A stretch of DNA of 64,000 nucleotides from NCBI GenBank assembly GCA_011033025.1, contig WFMF01000063.1:616953-680952 (forward strand), in the 5' to 3' direction. The notes beneath the pieces were generated by a model, which saw only the letters and a program-made list of their open reading frames with translations, was not told where the DNA came from and ran no database searches. Both the position numbers and the translations under genes were made by a program. This stretch comes from Beroe forskalii. Its lineage: Eukaryota > Ctenophora > Nuda > Beroida > Beroidae. Position 1 is the first letter of the stretch; every line of letters begins with the position of its first letter. This document shows, piece by piece, positions 44,080 to 55,096 of this stretch.

Positions 44080-45585
44080 GAGTTACATGTAATGTTATTA
44101 TGTCAGATGGCGAAATTATGAAATTATTGGTCGGATATTTCCTTCACCAATCTTTTGAGGGAATCCGATTTAACCAAACAACGTATTTTATAGCAGATGA
44201 TTTGATTAAACGTTCCGACATTACAACAACATGAATCTCGCCATGATGGAACGATTCCTTGAATCAGTGGACGCTGCCAAATACCATCATTATGGAACGC
44301 TTCCTTAAATCAGTGGACGCTGCCAAATACCATCGCCTACTTGGGTAAGTATCTCCTTGTGAGATAAGCGTATTAGTATGCTCATATGATACCGGAAACA
44401 TTCTGTAGAGCAGTGATACGGCCAATCAGAGCGTGAGTTAAATGTGTGCTTGAACTCTGATTGGGCATTACAATACCCACGATCAGCCAATACTCAGTGA
44501 GATGTTTTTAGGTCCCTATGTCTAATGTTTATAATCTAAAAGCGTATTCGCCGCCGATACTCCTAAAATAATAATAATATTTTTTGACGTTTTTTTGCGA
44601 TAGCGACGAAGCACAAGCAACGGACGCAAGCTTAAATTTCTCATTGAGGCTTTGGACACTGCGGTTCGAGGAATCAAATTATATGATAAAATTCACATGT
44701 TTCAAAGTACCATGTTTTTTTCATAATATTCCAATAAAAAGTCACATTCACATGATACAAAGTTTCAATATTTTTTTAATTATTTTAATAATAGCATTAA
44801 TTTCAGGATTTCAAGGCAAGTCTCATGACACTGACAGGAATCATGCCAAAAATGGCCGACTGAAAAAGTGAAATATGGTTAGTTTTTTCTCTTTGTCTAT
44901 CAATTTTAGGGATTTTAATTATCAGAGGAAAATAATAAGATTATGTTGAATTGAATTAAAACGAAAAATTTATCAGCTCACATTTGGCTCGGTGAGCCCT
45001 ACATAATTATCACACCAGCTCTAGCATTGAATATAAATAACCCATACGTGCATTTTGTGGAGAGTGATGCAATTTTAATCTTCAGAAATTCCATACGATT
45101 GCTACATGATGCTACTGTACATAATTGATTATGCAATTAATTAGATAATAAGGTAGAAATCGCAGGATGTCGATAAACTCACTACCATGTTGAATCCCTT
45201 ATCAGTTAATTTTCACTCAGTGGCTTATCTCTCGATTTCATTGTGTTGCATTTTCATCTGACTTGTTTATTTGGTGTTGGGTTTGGCCGATTTGACCAGT
45301 CTGTCTACATAGTAGCACTAACATGATGTGATGAATCCGGTATTAAGTTTCTTCTTTCTTCTCTGTACGGCAATTTACCACAATGGGAATCCATCAAGAC
45401 ATTTCAAGCACAGTTGATAAGCCACAATTTTCTACTATTTCCAGCCTTATTCTTCCCTTCATTTTATCTTTCCAATTCTTTTTTAATTCATACTTTTGTA
45501 CTCTTCCCCCCCTGATCCAGGCCATGGAATGTCCATCAATCTAAAATTCGCTACTCTTCAATGAAATCGCTAACATTCTCCCAGA
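44080..45585. other. intergenic; possible small duplicated exon
   Basis: Mostly AT-rich. At 44246-44291 and 44292-44337 a 46-bp block (TGGAACGMTTCCTTRAATCA, then GTGGACGCTGCCAAATAC) is tandemly duplicated. The second copy reads MERFLKSVDAAKYHRLL and runs into a donor-like GTAAGT at 44345. It looks like a short first exon (helix 1 of a SAM-type domain is one possibility) but no following exon was found. Confidence 0.35.
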
Positions 45586-45773
45586 ATGAAAGAGAATGAG
45601 GTACATTTCGAGGATACACCTCTCCTCGTGGCTTCAGATGAGGAGTCAGACCAGGGAGAGGGAGGAGGAGGTGGGGAGTTCTCCCCCATCCAAATCGTGG
45701 TACTTTGCTGTCTGTGCTTCTCTTCCTTCGTAGTTAACTCAGTCTCATCCCTCGCTTCTCCTTTCTACCCCAG
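45586..45773 (+). CDS. first exon of a probable MFS transporter
   Basis: ATG then an acidic cytosolic N-terminus with a dileucine-like DTPLL and a Glu/Gly stretch. A hydrophobic helix follows (PIQIVVLCCLCFSSFVVNSV) and then SLASPFYP at donor CCCCAG|GTAACA (phase 2). TM1 followed by APFYP-type sequence resembles SLC18B1-like and related major-facilitator vesicular transporters. No further exon was identified up to the end of the window, which is full of mobile elements; the gene may be truncated or have a very long first intron. Confidence 0.5.
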
Positions 45774-46104
45774 GTAACATGGCGGTGTGTTTATAAACTA
45801 GCACCCGGGCCTTCATAAATTAGCCCACCTTTTTGACCTTTGTTTAATCGGCAGTATTGAGTATTGACCAATATTGTTTGATTTTCAATCCATTTTATGA
45901 GCGGGGGTTCTAGCCCCGTGGCCAACTTTTTGGCCGGGTTTGGTACCCCCGGTACCACTGGTGCTGGCGCCAAAAGCGCCCTCGAAATGGGCGCATTTTT
46001 TCAAAAGCGACTTCGACGGGATAGGATCTGAGGTTTGCACTGTGCAATCGATAGATAATGGTCCCCTGAGTAAAAAATTGGTAAATTGAGCGATCCGTCG
46101 AGGC

Positions 46105-46600
46105 CAGTATCACGCCAGTATCGCGCCAGTATCACGCCAGTATCACGCCAGTAGCGCGCCAGTATCGCGCCAGTATCAGGCCTACCTCACGCCGTTATCG
46201 CGCCAGTAGCACGCCAGTAGCGCGCCAGTATCGCGCCAGTATCACGCCAGTAGCACGCCAGTAGCGCGCCAGTAGCACGCCAGTAGCGCGCCAGTATCGC
46301 GCCAGTAGCACGCCAGTAGCACGCCAGTAGCACGCCAGTAAGAAACACTTAATATTTCGGACGCCAGTATCGCGCCAGTATCGCGCCAGTATCACGCCAG
46401 TAGCGCGCCAGTATCACGCCAGTAGCACGCCGGTAGCACGCCAGTATCGCGCCAGTAGCACGCCAGTAGCACGCCAGTATCACGCCAGTAGCACGCCAGT
46501 ATCACGCCAGTATCGCGCCAGTAGCACGCCAGTATCGCGCCAGTAGTACGCCAGTAGCACGCCAGTATCGCGCCAGTAGCACGCCAGTATCGCGCCATGA
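46105..46600. repeat. 11-bp array, CGCCAGTATCG-type
   Basis: About 43 units of GCGCCAGTATC/CACGCCAGTAGC in one orientation, interrupted once at 46,340-46,362 by an AAGAAACACTTAATATTTCGG segment. Open frames across it are periodicity artefacts. Confidence 0.93.
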
Positions 46601-46841
46601 TATCATGACTTGATTGAAACTAAATTTGAGATATATAAATGCATCAATATTTATCATAAACATAAAGTATTTATCACAAACATAAAGTATATCATTAACA
46701 TAAAGTATATCATTCTACTTTAACATAAAGTATATCATTAACTGTAATACATTAATACTGTGCTGTCTAATAGCAGCCATATGATACCAATCAATCACAA
46801 AACTGATAAACAATGTCAATACAATGCTTCAAATTCACTTA

Positions 46842-49227
46842 GGGCCAAATCGCACGGGGACAAAAATCGTGGAAACTTTCATATCTCACCAAAATTCGGA
46901 TTTTACCTATCGTGCGATTTCATTGTTTTAAGGCCACTTTTCGTGAGATCTGAAAACGTGGTGAGAAAAGTGGTGAAAAGTGTCACCGGCCTCAGGAGAG
47001 GTGACAGTTTTCACCACAATCGGTGAAATCTTTGTGGTGAAATCAAAACTCCGTCCGTTTTCAATATCGGTGAGATTTGTCACCACTGATCACGTGCAGT
47101 GACGAAAAGATCACGCGCATGGTCACGTGATAGTGGTGGAAAGTTTCACGAAGGTACAAAAAACCAAAACGCACGGTAGCGGTGAGATGTAGCGTTACAA
47201 CGCACGCAGTCATTGACCAATCAGCGCGCTGCATTCCAAGAGAGCAAGAGTGCGGGAAACACAGTAAATAGTGGGAAATACAAATAGCACCAATCTTTTT
47301 AAATGTGTTTCGTTCATATCTTGCTGTGCCTTCTCATTTCTGTAGTGTTGCCACTCTGTATTTTGTTTCTTCTCCTGTATTTTCTATCCTACACATTATG
47401 GCATTCCATTGAAGCATTGAAGGTTGTGTTAATTCCGACTGATTGATGTAGGAACTTTACTGTAACCAGGTATAAACATCCAGCAAAAATATGTGGCCAA
47501 GAATAGACAAAAGTCGAATCAAATAGCAGAGAAAACAGTGAACTGCAGTGAAAGCAGTGATAGCCGCAGCCCAAACTCTGTAAAAGCAATATGCAAGAAA
47601 GATATGTTAAAAGATGCCAAACGACAAACGAGAGAATGAAATACAATATCTTGAAATAAAGTGTGGAATTTGCATTCGATTTGTTTTGATCAGTTGCATT
47701 GCCATGTTGCCATGGTAACACATTCTTCGGAAATAGCAATAACTGAGAGTGAGTGAGAGCAATACGTCATTATCATTAGTAACAATGGTGCATTACTTTT
47801 TCTCACACACGGAGGAGCGGACGATAATTGTCGCCTAATTACCGGTTTGCAGTTTGGTACATTGTGCAATTACTGTCCCGTGAGAAATGTAAAATAGGCA
47901 CTTTAAGTCATTGACATACCATATTCAACCATAGTAATTACGTCATTCTCATTTGTCTATTATTACTGTGCTGCAAAAACAGAGTTTCAACAAATGTAAA
48001 TTGGATCATTTTTAGCCATTTCCTTTCATCATTTTGTATAGACTCTTTCCAAGTTCTGTTGTAACTGAGGCGTTTCACAAAGTGACATGTTACCAATATT
48101 AATTCATTTTCTCCTTTGTTTGTTTTCCAATTATTGTTTGTACTTCCAAAATTGCTAGTGTTTCATCTCAACACATTTTCAGCCAATAATCTTTCGATTG
48201 CAAGACCTTTGAGATTGATCCATGCTTTGATTCGATTCGTTAAAAATTTTCGTCCTCTACATAGGCTTTGCCAGCCCCTTTGAGCCCTGTGTGCTACACG
48301 ATTTACTTATACTTTTTTGCAGTTGCAGTACATTTTGCTTTTTAATTCTGCGTATCGAATGATTGTATTATTGTGTATAGTCATGATGATGATGTATGAT
48401 TCGAAGTCACATTTTAAGATCGGACATTTTAATTTTTAAGATGGGACGGGAATTGGAACTATACCATGAGCCTGCGTTGTTTTGCAAGCCAGCACTGACT
48501 TAGTGTTTCCATTTTGTGATGGTATTAGAAATTTGTTTCGAGCTTGGCTGTTCACTGGCATGATGTATGCAGATTTGAATTGACAGCTTGACTGAAAATG
48601 CTCACAGTTGGGCACTGTCTCGTACCATACTGCTGACTGGTCATCTATAGATACATTTTGATGCTCATGCCAGGCTGCTGACTGGTCACTGACTCCTACC
48701 AGACTGATGACTGTACACTGGGTGCGTTCAGGGTGCTTGGGGTGCACACTGATTTGAAGGGTTTGTTCAGGGTGCTTCACCTATTTCAGTAATGCAGCGG
48801 CCTGCAGTCATAAACTCAGATGAGCTGTTTAATATTGGACCTGAGCGGGATTTGAACCCACAACCTCCTGAAGCTGAAGACATTTCGGATGCTCTGCCAT
48901 TGAGCTATCAAACATGCCATTTTATCCGCCGTGCGTTTTGGCGAAAAATAATATTTCCGTGATTCCGAGATCTAGGACGTGACAAATTACACGGATATTT
49001 TGTTACGCCGTGCGTTTCCGCGAAATATAGCAATTTCGGTGACAAATTACGTCGTGCGATTTGGTGCAATTTTGTTTCCGCGAAATGCACTGAAAAGCTG
49101 TCGCCGTACGTTTTGATCATTTTTATACCGGCGTGAAATATTCCGCCGTGCGATCTCACGAAATTTGGACGTGATAACTGACCTGGGCACATTTTTTCAC
49201 GATTTTTGTCCCCGTGCGATTTGGCCC
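46842..49227. mobile_element. PIF/Harbinger-like non-autonomous element
   Basis: 2,386 bp with inverted ends beginning GGGCCAAATCGCACGGGGAC (continuing AAAAATCGTG). The 3-bp duplication TTA is at 46839-46841 and 49228-49230. The unoccupied site is preserved in copy B (51,436-51,452, in the opposite orientation: GCCTTCTAAGTGAATTT). TWA duplications with GGG-starting ends are the PIF/Harbinger pattern. The interior has further inverted, GTGAGAT/CGTGCGAT-rich subterminal repeats, no transposase, and a tRNA-like sequence. Confidence 0.85.
48840..48912 (-). tRNA. tRNA-like sequence, probably pseudogene or SINE head
   Basis: Minus strand shows an A-box-like TAGCTCAATGGCAGAGCA and a B-box GGTTCAAATCC at tRNA spacing, with a good T-arm (GTGGG/CCCGC). 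The acceptor stem pairs poorly and the anticodon loop is oversized, so a functional tRNA is unlikely. It lies inside the Harbinger-like element. Confidence 0.45.
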
Positions 49228-49916
49228 TTAGAAGGCTTCAGGGCAGTTCCAGCAAGGTGCAGGTCCCTCAGCTTCTGCTTGCTGGTCGTCCTCTGCAGAA
49301 CCTTCTTCGCCTCCGAGTCACAGTCCGAGAGGGTTGGGTTGACGTGGGCAGCGATCAGGTGCTCAAAGGCGTGGACGTCAACCAGTCTGGCTTCTGCGAT
49401 GTTCCGGTAGGTCCTGAAGGTCCTCCGCTTAGTCTGGACCAGGTCAAAAGCTTCTTCGTGAGTTCTCCCCTGGTTGACATGCCCCACCACCTCCTGGTAC
49501 ACAGCGTCTATCCGGGTAAGGCAGTACGACCGTCCTGACTGGTGTCCGGAGAGGGGAGCTGAAGGAACAGGAGGGGGTTGTGTGGGGGCTGGAGCAGGTG
49601 TGGCGGTAGGAGCAGCTGGCTGGGAGGTGGCAGCCGTAGGTCTCTGGGTCATGGCGAGCTGGAGAGGAGTAGGATTCCCGACCACCGGAGGATTCGCCAC
49701 CATGGTGTCATGCTGAGGACAGGGGATGATGGCGACGTACACCTTGTAGGTTGTGTCGTCGCTTCTGGCAGAGGAGACGTCCCGGACACAGGTGGTGCAG
49801 CCCAGGGAAGGCGCATCAGGAGAGTAGTCGTCACGGGGGCAGATGTTGGAGGTATGTCCTCGGCGACCACAGTGGGAGCACACTGGAGGGGAAGCACGGG
49901 CACGTCTGGGAGGCAT
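49197..49916 (-). CDS. zinc-knuckle protein of the Merlin-like element
   Basis: 239-codon minus-strand frame from ATG at 49916. The N-terminus MPPRRARASPP is followed by a CCHC knuckle CSHCGRRGHTSNIC (residues about 13-26) and a further CTTC pair. A Pro/Ala/Thr-rich linker and a helical C-terminal half (RRTFRTYRNIAEARLVDVHA) complete it. The native end is LKPSK followed by a stop, as copy B shows. Here the Harbinger insertion falls in that codon pair and adds nine residues before a new stop. Role unknown; a nucleic-acid-binding accessory protein is plausible. It is gag-like only in having a CCHC knuckle. Confidence 0.6.
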   Translation of the reverse strand: MPPRRARASPPVCSHCGRRGHTSNICPRDDYSPDAPSLGCTTCVRDVSSARSDDTTYKVYVAIIPCPQHDTMVANPPVVGNPTPLQLAMTQRPTAATSQPAAPTATPAPAPTQPPPVPSAPLSGHQSGRSYCLTRIDAVYQEVVGHVNQGRTHEEAFDLVQTKRRTFRTYRNIAEARLVDVHAFEHLIAAHVNPTLSDCDSEAKKVLQRTTSKQKLRDLHLAGTALKPSKGQIARGQKS

Positions 49917-49986
49917 CTGGATTGTAGAGTGTATAGGAAGTGTAGATGTTGTTGTTGAACTAAGAAACTGTGCTGAAGAGCCCCGG

Positions 49987-49994
49987 CTTATATA
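49987..49994 (-). promoter_or_regulatory. TATA box of the zinc-knuckle gene
   Basis: TATATAAG on the minus strand, 71 bp upstream of the ATG at 49916, with a GC-rich CCCGGCCCGG segment just upstream. Spacing fits a start site near 49,960 and a short 5' leader. Confidence 0.55.
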
Positions 49995-50532
49995 GTTTAC
50001 CGGGCCGGGTCACGTGACCAATCAAACCCCATTTTGTCCCCGATCTACATGTCTACTTGTTTTGCTGATTGCGCGATATCTTCCACATGTTATCATGACG
50101 TAGGTATCAAATGCTGATGGAATCAAATGCTAGTATGACGATCATAATATCAAAGCAAAACTTTATTGAAACTAAATGAGATATATCAATGCATCATTGA
50201 TGCATTGATATATTTCATTTAGTTGCATCAATAAACATAAAGTATTTATCAAACATAAAGTATTTGTCATAAACATAAAGTATATACTATATAATTAACA
50301 TAAAGTATATCATTATGATTAACATAAAGTTTCTACTTTAACATATATTAACTGTAATACATTAATACTGTGCTGTCAAATAGCAGCCATATGATACCAA
50401 TCAATCACAAAACTGATAAACAATGTCGATACAATGCTTCAAATTCATTTATCTATGCAAAAGCCCTCTTCAGCAGCAGTGGGAGTTCTTTGCAAAAGTA
50501 CTTTCTGCATGACGTGTCGTCCTGTCTGATGT

Positions 50533-50790
50533 CATGTTTCCGGAGCCATGTATTCTGCCAAAGCCATTGCCATTGAGTCCTCGTCACTTCTCAGCCAACC
50601 AATCCCTCGCACAGTGCTTCTTGATGTGGCTCAAGGAAACTTCAATGGTGTTGGTGTGCGCCAGTGAGATTCTTGAAGTTCTGCGAATGGTTGACATCCT
50701 CATGGTAGCCGTGATCTGCAGGTGGACATGCCTTCCAACCGTCGGTGATGATGATGCTGCCCGGGAGGACGTGCTGCTTGATGAGGAGAA
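50533..50790 (-). pseudogene. Merlin/ISXO2-like transposase C-terminal fragment
   Basis: Minus-strand translation gives LPGSIIITDGWKA (catalytic Asp), then GYHEDVNHSQNF, then after a frameshift TNTIEVSLSHIKKHC (third acidic residue), ending DWLAEK and a stop. The D-GW / VNHS.NF / GAHTNTIE series is the signature of ISXO2-like DDE domains of IS1595 and eukaryotic Merlin transposases. Frameshifted and missing its N-terminal part, so inactive. Confidence 0.72.
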
Positions 50791-51449
50791 TCAGATGTGC
50801 CGTGCTTCCCTCAGTGTGCTCCCACTGTGGTCGCCGAGGACATACCTCCAACATCTGCCCCATGTGACTACTCTCCTGATGCGCTTCCCTGGGCTGCACC
50901 ACCTGTGTCCAGGACGTCTCCTCTGCAGAAGCGACGACACAACCTACAAGGTGTACGTCGCCATCATCCCCTGTCCTCAGCATGACACCATGGTGGCGAA
51001 TCCTCGGTGGTCAGGAATCCTACTCCTCTCAGCTCGCCATGACCCAGAGACCTACGGCTGCCACCTCCCAGCCAGCTGCTCCTACCGCCACACCTGCTCC
51101 AGCCCCACAACCCCTCCTGTTCCTTCAGCTCCCTCTCCGGACACCAGTCAGGACGGTCGTACTGCCTTGCGGATAGACGCTGTACCAGGAGGTGGTGGGG
51201 CATGTCAACCAGGGAGAACTCACGAAGAAGCTTTTGACCTGGTCCAGACTAAGCGGAGGACCTTCAGGACCTACCGGAACATCGCAAGCCAGACTGGTTG
51301 ACGTCCACGCCTTTGAGCGCCTGATCGCTGCCCGTCCCCAACCCTCTCGGACTGTGACTCGGAGGCGAAGAAGGTTCTGCAGAGGACGACCAACAAGCAG
51401 AAGCTGAGGACCTGCACCTTGCTGGAACTGCCCTGAAGCCTTCTAAGTG
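50790..51449 (+). pseudogene. zinc-knuckle gene, degraded copy
   Basis: Plus-strand homologue of 49,231-49,916: CGTGCTTCCCTC, then the VCSHCGRRG region, through AGGACCTTCAGGACCTACCG, to GAAGCCTTCTAAGTGA. Several small deletions shift the frame. It preserves the native stop and the empty Harbinger target site. Confidence 0.8.
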
Positions 51450-51655
51450 AATTTGAAGCATTGTATTGACATTGTTTATCAGTTTTGTGATTGATTTATC
51501 ATATGGCTATTTAACACAGTATGTATTACAGTTAATGATATACTATGTTAAAAGTAGAATGATATACTTTATGTTAATGATATACTTGTTTTGTGATAAA
51601 TACTTTATGTTTATGATAAATATTGATGCATTGATATATCTCAAATTTAGTTACC

Positions 51656-53049
51656 TGGTTTCGCGCACGCCCCTGGTTAGGGGAACATACAGCATAGGTG
51701 CGCGTACAGCACTTCCTTAGTTCGAGTTCCAGCGAGTTCCTTGTCAGAATTCAGATCGAACGTTGTCTGACCCCTTAACTTCGCCTTCGGCCGCGGCGCA
51801 CGCGTCCGCTAAATAATGGTCCCGGTCTGACAACGTGATAACGTCTGACAAGCGCTTCCCGTCCTTGCTTTTGGGAAGCGCGCTGCGAACACTGAACAGG
51901 GGTATACGTGTTTAGCCAAGGAAAGGCTTAAAGGGAAGGGCTTAAAGGATTAAAATAGCCATAATGCATAAGCCAGCACTTCCTTGTCAGACGTTGTCTT
52001 GATTTATCGCTTGAACTTTTAATTTAAATGAAACAATCAGGAATTAATTAAAAGAGCAAACTCCAAAAATTAAATATTCTTTAGTTCGGAAATAAATTCT
52101 TAATAAACTACATAATATAAGTACTTAGTACATTCTAAATTCTAATACATATGGAAATACATGAAAATCAAGTTAAGAAGTTTGATATCAATCAACAATA
52201 CACGTTACTTTGAGTGTGGTAGTCCTACGAGTACGCTGTGACGCTACTCTGCCAGCACATCGTGAAAAAGAACTTCTTAATCTCTTAGAATTAAAAAATA
52301 CAACACATTCAGTCTATAAGTATAAACATTGATAACATGAAAAGAAACCATTAAAGATGAAATAAAATAACTGTCTTCCTCAAAATTAATTTGATGAATA
52401 TTAGCTCTAAAAATTAAAGAATATCTTACTGTAAATCTAACTCAACAATATTTTATGAAGATCAAATCATTAAAACTTGAAAGGAATATAAAAATCATTC
52501 ATAAGGGATGTACGTTATTGGTCTTTACTCTTTATTCAGCCGGCCCTATGGTGTATGGACGAAGGTCGAAGAAGGCGTTACGATAACGAATACAATTTAT
52601 TACTCTGGAATAACCATTCAAAACCATTTGTATTCGATGATTCGCATCAAAAGACCCAAATTTCTGATTTCATTTTTTCGGACAAAGATTTACAAGTCAT
52701 TTTCCTCTGAAGGGTCTGATGAATAAAGTCCAACAAGGTAATCAACAAAGGGGAGAGAGAGGTTACAACATACAGATTATTACGCCATATGAAATAAATT
52801 CGATAAATCAAGGGTAAAGATAAAATAATATAAAATTGAGATAAACATTTAATTCTATTGCTCATAACGACTAGATACTCCCACTTAACTCAAAGCTCTT
52901 AATCCGCAACGAGGCGTGCGGAGCCCCACGCAGATCTTATGATCTTCTCCGCCTCAGGGGCCTCAGGATGGAGCAGCGGGTACTCCATGTTACTTTCAGG
53001 ATTGTTCTTAGCGTCACCACTCTGCTGCTCCGCATACAGAATCAGCTCA
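51656..53049. other. non-coding, nothing recognised
   Basis: AT-rich sequence with a short GC-rich part near 51,660-51,900. A 72-codon frame at 52,508 has no recognised feature. Confidence 0.45.
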
Positions 53050-54830
53050 TGAGAGTCAGGGTGGTAATTACGATGGTAGTCATGGTAGTAGTCAGAGTGG
53101 TGATCACGGTGATAGTCAGGGTGGTAGTCAGTGTGGTAGTCCTAGTTAGGGTGGTAGTCAGAATGGTAGTCAGGGTGGTATTCACGGTGATATTCAGGGT
53201 GGTAGTCAAAGTGGTAGTCAACTAGTCAAAGTGATAGTCAGGGTGGTAGTCAGGGTGTTAGTCTGGTTGGTATTCAGGGTGGCAATCAGGGTGGTAATCA
53301 GGGTTGCAATCAGGGTGGTAGTCAGGGTGGTAGTCAGGGTGGTAGTCAGGGTGGTAGTCAGGGTGGTAGACGGTAGTCAGGGTGGTAATTACGATGGTAG
53401 TCATGGTAGTAGTCAGAGTGGTGATCACGGTGGTAGTCAGGGTGGTAGTCAGGGTGGTAGACGGTAGTCAGGGTGGTAATTACGATGGTAGTCATGGTAG
53501 TAGTCAGAGTGGTGATCACGGTGGTAGTCAGGGTGGTAGTCAGGGTGGTAGTCAGGGTGGTATTCAGGGGGTAATCACAATGGTAGTCAGGGGATAGTCA
53601 GGGTGGTAGTCAGGGTGGTAGACGGTAGTCAGGGTGGTAATTACGATGGTAGTCATGGTAGTAGTCAGAGTGGTGATCACGGTGGTAGTCAGGGTGGTAT
53701 TCAGGGTTGCAATCAGGGTGGTAGTCAGGGTGGTAGTCAGGGTGGTAGACGGTAGTCAGGGTGGTAATTACGATGGTAGTCATGGTAGTAGTCAGAGTGG
53801 TGATCACGGTGGTAGTCAGGGTGGTAGACGGTAGTCAGGGTGGTAATTACGATGGTAGTCATGGTAGTAGTCAGAGTGGTGATCACGGTGGTAGTCAGGG
53901 TGGTAGTCAGAATGGTAGTCAGGGTGGTATTCAGGGGGTAATCACAATGGTAGTCAGGGGATAGTCAGGGTGGTAATCAGGGTGGTAGTCAAAGTGGTAG
54001 TCAACTAGTCAAAGTGATAGTCAGGGTGGTAGTCAGGGTGTTAGTCTGGTTGGTATTCAGGGTGGCAATCAGGGTGGTAATCAGGGTGGTAATCAGGGTG
54101 GTATTCAGGGTTGCAATCAGGGTGGTAGTCAGGGTGGTAATCAGGGTGGTAGTCAGGGTGGTAATCAGGGTGGTTTTAAGGATGGTAATCATGGTGGTAG
54201 CCAGGTTGGTAGTCAGGGGGTAATCACAATGGTAGTCAGGGGATAGTCAGGGTGGTAATCAGGGTGGTAGTCAAAGTGGTAGTCAACTAGTCAAAGTGAT
54301 AGTCAGGGTGGTAGTCAGGGTGTTAGTCTGGTTGGTATTCAGGGTGGCAATCAGGGTGGTAATCAGGGTGGTAATCAGGGTGGTATTCAGGGTTGCAATC
54401 AGGGTGGTAGTCAGGGTGGTAATCAGGGTGGTAGTCAGGGTGGTAATCAGGGTGGTTTTAAGGATGGTAATCATGGTGGCAGTCAGGTTGGTAGTCAGGG
54501 TGGTATTCGGGGTGGTATTCAGGGTGGTAGTTCGGGTGGTAGTTCGGGTGGTATTCAGGGTGGTAGTCAGGGTGGTAATCAGGGTGGTAGTCAGGGTGGT
54601 AATCAGGGTGGTAGTCAGGGTGGTAATCAGGGTGGTTTTAAGGATGGTAATCATGGTGGTAGCCAGGGTGTTAGTCAGGGTGGTATTCAGGGTGGTATTC
54701 AGGGTGGTAATCAGGTTGGTAGTCAGGGTGGTAATCAGGGTGGAAGTCAGGGTGGTAGTCAGGTTGGTAGTCAGGGTGGTTTTCATGGTGGTAGTCGGGG
54801 TGGTATTCAGGGTGGGATTCAGGGTGTCGT
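53050..54830. repeat. 12-bp array, GGTGGTAGTCAG-type, with higher-order structure
   Basis: The unit GGTGGTAGTCAG (variants AATCAG, ATTCAG, CAATCAG) repeats about 145 times. Blocks of 100-260 bp starting at GACGGTAGTCAGGGTGGTAA are themselves repeated, showing amplification at two scales. 12 bp is four codons, so long frames on both strands are artefacts. Confidence 0.95.
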
Positions 54831-54943
54831 GTTGAACTCACATGAGCAGTGCAGCAACATCCCATCTGCCGGCTGGTGTTGAGTTCCAAGTCTTTCACGA
54901 ACCGGAAGTCGATGTATTCTTGTTTAACTGAAAATGCAGGTGT

Positions 54944-55003
54944 TAGAAATGTGTTAGAAATACATGTGTTAGAAATACATGTGTTAGAAATACATGTGTT
55001 AGA
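54944..55003. repeat. short array GTGTTAGAAATACAT
   Basis: Four units of about 15 bp between two large arrays. Confidence 0.85.
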
Positions 55004-55096
55004 AAGATCGGCGGAAGATCGCAAAAAATATCGTAGATTATGAAAGCACGCTGCATCCATTCTGAAACGCTCAAAGCAAGACAATATGGCGCAATA

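Larger units (their letters stand above)
46608..50160 (-). mobile_element. Merlin-like element, copy A (zinc-knuckle gene half)
   Basis: The left end AACTAAATTTGAGATATATA and the following ATAAACATAAAGTAT repeats match, inverted, the right end of copy B (51,447-51,655). It holds an intact minus-strand zinc-knuckle gene with its own TATA box, but no transposase. It is split by a Harbinger-like insertion (46842-49227). Assignment to Merlin rests on the transposase fragment in copy B. Confidence 0.55.
50160..51655. mobile_element. Merlin-like element, copy B, internally deleted
   Basis: Inverted ends of about 200-290 bp (AGATATATCAATGCATC through CTTCAAATTCA) bracket two convergently oriented remains: a transposase C-terminus on the minus strand (50,533-50,790) and the zinc-knuckle gene on the plus strand (50,790-51,449). 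The junction removes both 5' ends. At 50,165-50,222 two terminal sequences abut head to head as a near-perfect hairpin. Confidence 0.6.

Noticed and set aside
49578-49958. Plus-strand frames at 49.2-50.0 kb
   Set aside because: Antisense of the zinc-knuckle gene, whose knuckle, TATA box and second copy support the minus strand.
53231-54835. Open frames rich in RVVIRVV and TTLTTTL over 53-55 kb
   Set aside because: Periodicity artefact of the 12-bp array; no start context, no domain.
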